DNA of 64,000 bases. Origin: Clostridia bacterium (GTDB lineage: Bacteria > Bacillota > Clostridia > Oscillospirales > Acutalibacteraceae). Each line of letters opens with the position of its first letter. Position 1 is the first letter of the stretch. Under the pieces are notes generated by a model that saw nothing but the letters and a program-made list of their open reading frames with translations, made no database searches and was not told the DNA's origin. Shown here in pieces: positions 60,631 through 64,000 of this stretch. A program made the translations under genes and the position numbers. The DNA lies in NCBI GenBank assembly GCA_017467405.1, contig JAFTSH010000001.1:355542-419541 (forward strand), written 5' to 3'.

Positions 60631-62007
60631 ATGCAGGAAGAAATCAGAAAAACGGCTGACGAGATACTTTCACTCGTCGGTGAGGGCAAGCTTTCGAGTC
60701 TTCGCCCTCTGGTCTCGGAAATGAATCCCGCCGACCTGGCTGAGATCATGGAAGAGCTGAAAGAAAACGAACTGCCCTTGTTTTATCGCATACTCCCCAA
60801 GGAGCTCGCGAGTGAGGTCTTTTCGTACATGGAGCCCGATCTGCAGGAGCTGCTGATACGCAGTTTCAGCGACCGCGAGCTCGCCGCCGTCATCAAGGAT
60901 ATGTATCTTGACGATACCGTCGATATGATCGAAGAGATGCCGGCTTCGGTGGTGGTGCGTATTCTGCAGAATACCGACCCGGCCGCCAGAAAACAGATAA
61001 ACGAGCTTTTGCAATATCCTCAGGACAGCGCAGGAAGCCTGATGACCCTCGAGTACGTGTCTCTCCGTGAGGACATGACGGTCGAGGAGGCCTTCGCGAG
61101 AATACGCCGCGAGGGCGTGGACAAGGAAACCGTCTATACCTGCTACGTCACCAACCGCCGACGTCTCGTCGGAATCGTGACGGTCAAGGATCTTCTCCTT
61201 GCCGACTACGAAACCAAGGTGTCGGAGATAATGACCGATAGTGACAGCGTGATTTCGGTCGGTGCCTACGAGGACAGGGACGCCGTCGTTCAGGCCTTCT
61301 CAAAGTACGACCTGATGGCTCTGCCCGTCGTCGACAAAGAGGACAGAATACTCGGAATAGTCACCGTCGACGATGCCGTGGACGTAATGGAAGAGGAAGC
61401 GACTGAGGACATCGAAAAGATGGCCGCTATTATTCCTACCGACAAGTCTTATTTCAAAACCGGAATTTTCGAGACCTTCCGCAAGAGATTTCCGTGGCTT
61501 ATGCTGCTCATGGTCTCGGCAACCTTTACGGGCGGAATAATCACCTCCTTCGAGGGTGCGCTCGGAAAGTTTCCCGTCCTCGTGGCGTTTATACCGATGC
61601 TGATGGGAACGGGAGGAAACGCCGGCGGACAGGCCTCGGTAACCATAATCCGCGGACTTGCCCTCGGAGAGATCGAGATGCGTCAGGTTTTGCGCGTAAT
61701 ATGGAAGGAGCTGCGCGTCGCCCTCGTCTGCGGCGTCGCACTCGCCATCGCGGGATTTCTCAAGATAATCCTGATCGATAATCTGATAATGGGCACCGGA
61801 GTCAGTATGCTCGAGTCGGTAACGGTCTGTATCACGATGCTGCTGACCGTAATCGTTTCAAAGATCTTCGGCGGACTTCTGCCGGTAGTCGCGAAGCGGA
61901 TGGGCTTCGACCCCGCCGTTATGGCGAGCCCCTTTATCACCACACTCGTCGACGCAATATCCCTGCTGATCTATTTCACCGTCGCGTCTTTAATATTGCC
62001 TATGTAA
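60631..62007 (+). CDS. mgtE: Magnesium transporter MgtE
   Basis: A 458-residue transporter: N domain with helical repeats (about 1-130, MNPADLAEIMEEL), two CBS domains (about 135-260, LRLLGIVTVKDLL-like segments VGIVTVKDLLLADYE and LGIVTVDDAVDVM), and a five-helix membrane part with the family motif FIPMLMGTGGNAGGQASVTIIRGLALGEI. It is a gated Mg2+ channel. A riboswitch-like leader precedes it. Confidence 0.94.
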   Translation: MQEEIRKTADEILSLVGEGKLSSLRPLVSEMNPADLAEIMEELKENELPLFYRILPKELASEVFSYMEPDLQELLIRSFSDRELAAVIKDMYLDDTVDMIEEMPASVVVRILQNTDPAARKQINELLQYPQDSAGSLMTLEYVSLREDMTVEEAFARIRREGVDKETVYTCYVTNRRRLVGIVTVKDLLLADYETKVSEIMTDSDSVISVGAYEDRDAVVQAFSKYDLMALPVVDKEDRILGIVTVDDAVDVMEEEATEDIEKMAAIIPTDKSYFKTGIFETFRKRFPWLMLLMVSATFTGGIITSFEGALGKFPVLVAFIPMLMGTGGNAGGQASVTIIRGLALGEIEMRQVLRVIWKELRVALVCGVALAIAGFLKIILIDNLIMGTGVSMLESVTVCITMLLTVIVSKIFGGLLPVVAKRMGFDPAVMASPFITTLVDAISLLIYFTVASLILPM

Positions 62008-62009
62008 CT

Positions 62010-62045
62010 AAAAAGGCTGCCTCACCCTGAGTGAAGCAGCCTTTT
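62010..62045. terminator. Terminator between mgtE and the YlbJ-like gene
   Basis: AAAAGGCTGC / GCAGCCTTTT stem; AT-rich on both sides and serving both convergent genes. Confidence 0.85.
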
Positions 62046-63055
62046 CAGTTTTCCGCCTTCTTTTTAGGTGAGCAGATCTTATAAAGCAGACCCGCAATAA
62101 CCGCGGTGAGCAGGAAAATCCCGACCGACGCCGACGCGCCTGCCGAGGTGAATTCGGCGGTCAGTACATCTTCTCCCGAAAAAACGTCGGTGAACAACGG
62201 GGACGAAAAGGGGAGAGCGAGCGTGAAAGATACCGCAGCCTGAAATATCCTCGCCGCGGCGTATGCACGAAACGATATGCCGAATTCTTTTGCAAAGCTC
62301 ATGTTCTGTGCCCATACGCAGAGCCCTCCGAGTCCTATGCAGGCCGATAGGATGCAAAGACTGCTGCGTGAGGAGAGGGCAAGACATCCGTTGGTAACTT
62401 CAAAGAGCGCGGCCGCGACGGTGTATAGTAATCCCTTTCCGAAAAAGCCCGCGAGTATCTGCAAAAGACAGGTAAAGAGAAGGGTGAAGCCGCATACTGT
62501 CATCATACCCGTCAAAGCGGAGGATACGGCCGATACCGCGGCAGGACGCGATTCCCCGCCGGATCTGACGGCGCACGAAAGCTCGGGACCGAGTCTGCCG
62601 TATATCGTCCATATGCCGAGCGCCGTGATAATGCAGGAAAGGGCGTTGATCCCCCAAAGCAAAAGCCCCTCCTTCATACTGTTCCGCATCATTATTCCCA
62701 CCGCCGTGACCGCAAAGGCAGGGCCGGTGTTGAAGCAGGAGAGAAAGAGCATCGACGCCTGCCGCCTGTCTAGCAATCCGCGCGAGAAAAATTTCGAGGT
62801 ACAGCGCGCCCCTGCGGGATAGCCTCCCGCAAAGGAGAGTATAAATGTAAGAAGAACCGCACCGCCTCGGGTTTTGCAGGGAACGCAGGACGCAAAGATC
62901 TCTGCCGCCGCCATAAAGGGGAAGAGGGCGGGGATAAGGGTTCCACCGCAGAGCAGGAGCCCGTCGTAAACGCCCCTTGCGGCATCCTCCGAGCGTATCA
63001 GCAAAAGCGGCATCAGGATGGCCGCACCCGCCGCCGCAATATACATTTTTTTCAT
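62045..63055 (-). CDS. Sporulation integral membrane protein YlbJ-like
   Basis: A 336-residue protein with about eight to ten helices. Marks of the YlbJ/nucleoside-recognition family are LLLCGGTLIPALFPFM, LSFAGGYPAGARCTSKFF, LSCFNTGPAFAVTAVGIMM and the C-terminal helix pair. YlbJ forms the spore envelope channel for dipicolinate-related steps and belongs to the sporulation gene set, in line with sigK and the SASP here. The start may be ATG 63055 or the ATG at 63046, three codons later; GAAGG fits the second better. Confidence 0.83.
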   Translation of the reverse strand: MKKMYIAAAGAAILMPLLLIRSEDAARGVYDGLLLCGGTLIPALFPFMAAAEIFASCVPCKTRGGAVLLTFILSFAGGYPAGARCTSKFFSRGLLDRRQASMLFLSCFNTGPAFAVTAVGIMMRNSMKEGLLLWGINALSCIITALGIWTIYGRLGPELSCAVRSGGESRPAAVSAVSSALTGMMTVCGFTLLFTCLLQILAGFFGKGLLYTVAAALFEVTNGCLALSSRSSLCILSACIGLGGLCVWAQNMSFAKEFGISFRAYAAARIFQAAVSFTLALPFSSPLFTDVFSGEDVLTAEFTSAGASASVGIFLLTAVIAGLLYKICSPKKKAEN

Positions 63056-63193
63056 ACCTTCACCACGCAATAACGAAAAGAGTGTTTTTTCATATTTATA
63101 TGCTGCCTGTTGACAAAGAATAAATTAAGTATTAAAATAAATCAGACGGATAACCGAACTTTTACTTTTGATTACTTTGCGAAGGGAAAAGCA

Positions 63194-64000
63194 ATGGATA
63201 ATTATAACAGCAATAACGATATTTATTCCTCCGGCGACTCGTGGGATTTTTCGCGCTTTGCGGCATCCTCCGATTCGTCCTCCCGTAAGGAGGAAAGCTC
63301 TGCCTCCCGCAGGAGTACCTCGTCAAGAAGCTCCACTTCTTCGTCAAGAAGCTCCGGCTCGCGCAGGGTAAGCAACGGCACCAAAAAGCCGAAGCGCTGG
63401 GCGCTCGGTCTTCTTTTCTATTATATCTTCACACTTTTCTTCATGGAGCTTGTCTTCAGGGTTGCCGTGGCCTCCGACTACACCTCCTTTTTCTCGGCAG
63501 ACCTGCTCTACGTCTTCTTCTTCAGCGTTCTGGGCGGTGCCTTCTGTTACGTTATAGGTACCTTCTTCAAGAAGAAGGTGAACTTCTGGACGGCGGTCGT
63601 GCTGACGGTTCTGATCGGCTTCTTCTTTGCGGTACAGGTGGTCTACTACGGAATGTTCAAGACACCCTTCATTTTCGATCTTCTTTCGGAGGCGGGAAGC
63701 GCCGCCGAATTCGCGGGCAATATGATCGACCCGATACTGCACTATTTCTTCCCCCTGTTGCTCATCTTCGGCGTACCGCTGGCGGTTCTTTTCCTCGTCG
63801 GTAAAAAGAAGTTCGTGTTTTTGCGTACCAATATCCGGTTCAAAGGACTTATGGCAGGCGGCGGCCTTCTGCTCTATCTCGTGCTGGCCATCACAATGCT
63901 GGTCGGCTCTAAAGAAGGCGCCAGCCCTTACAATCTTTATTTCAAGACCGCGGTTTCCAACGAAACGGTAGCAACCTTCGGCGTCACTCAGTCGTCGACC
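63194..64000 (+). CDS. LTA synthase-like membrane protein (3' partial)
   Basis: The frame stays open to the window end (269 codons). It starts at ATG 63194, after GAAGGGA. Residues 1-68 are a low-complexity, soluble, Ser/Arg-rich tract (SASRRSTSSRSSTSSSRSS). Five hydrophobic helices follow (about 72-92, 103-120, 130-150, 175-197, 208-228). The layout and RVAVASDYTSFFSADLLY match LTA synthase-like phosphoglycerol transferases; the sulfatase-type catalytic domain would begin after the cut. The enzyme would build or modify glycerol-phosphate polymers at the membrane. Confidence 0.78.
   Translation, partial: MDNYNSNNDIYSSGDSWDFSRFAASSDSSSRKEESSASRRSTSSRSSTSSSRSSGSRRVSNGTKKPKRWALGLLFYYIFTLFFMELVFRVAVASDYTSFFSADLLYVFFFSVLGGAFCYVIGTFFKKKVNFWTAVVLTVLIGFFFAVQVVYYGMFKTPFIFDLLSEAGSAAEFAGNMIDPILHYFFPLLLIFGVPLAVLFLVGKKKFVFLRTNIRFKGLMAGGGLLLYLVLAITMLVGSKEGASPYNLYFKTAVSNETVATFGVTQSST

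Overview
The window is a 64 kb piece of a chromosome from an endospore-forming member of the Clostridia. Sporulation markers are sigma-K, an alpha/beta small acid-soluble spore protein and a YlbJ-like spore membrane protein. Gene density is high, operons are tight, and codons end mostly in C or G. The general look is that of a gut Oscillospirales/Ruminococcaceae-type genome, but no rRNA is present, so the lineage is an inference. Both ends cut a gene: a C39-like peptidase at the left and an LTA-synthase-like membrane protein at the right.

Layout. 1-12.4 kb: C39-like protein, Ca2+-type P-type ATPase, a yybP-ykoY Mn2+ riboswitch reading into a tiny ORF and a TetR regulator, GH38 alpha-mannosidase, TraB-like lipoprotein, sigma-K, M29 aminopeptidase, and a metallo-beta-lactamase lipoprotein with its DUF3006 partner. 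12.4-14.4 kb: a repeat-rich element next to tRNA-Arg (see below). 14.5-18.6 kb: housekeeping genes (MutT-type Nudix, AlkD-like, ECF S component, P-loop kinase, TrmO). 18.6-24.4 kb: pyrimidine operon pyrC-K-D-F-E-B-I behind a PyrR-type attenuator. 25.5-28.9 kb: an RpiB-like isomerase plus rhaD and rhaB, framed by 104-bp direct repeats. 29-33.8 kb: MDR dehydrogenase and a ribose-type sugar ABC transporter. 33.8-41.6 kb: complete his operon yerC-hisZ-G-D-C-B-H-A-F-IE. 41.7-45.4 kb: paired ABC exporter half-transporters. 45.5-58.4 kb: SASP, S1-domain protein, D,D-carboxypeptidase, DUF362 ferredoxin, MscS, HAD, ProX-type deacylase, DUF896, galE, a long GDPD protein, Mn riboswitch plus mntP, and AraC plus DMT exporter. 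58.4-64 kb: a second hairpin array next to tRNA-Leu, ilvE, a small Cys-rich protein, a candidate M-box plus mgtE, YlbJ-like, and the LTA-synthase-like gene.

Most unusual part. Between DUF3006 and tRNA-Arg(ACG) lies a ~1.9 kb segment bounded by 52-bp direct repeats. It carries a two-gene operon (four-helix-bundle protein related to 23S-IVS/bAvd proteins, plus an unknown 125-residue protein). It also carries two arrays of short hairpins separated by a constant GATGTT/AACATC spacer, a 374-bp inverted-repeat unit with 30-bp ends, and several sequences that mimic the tRNA-Arg 3' end. A second hairpin array with a different constant spacer (GATGAAATC/GATTTCATC) sits directly 3' of tRNA-Leu(CAA). 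Together they suggest a family of tRNA-associated, hairpin-rich elements, one copy of which carries a four-helix-bundle gene.

Metal control is another theme: two Mn2+ riboswitches with near-identical terminators and a probable Mg2+ riboswitch control separate loci.
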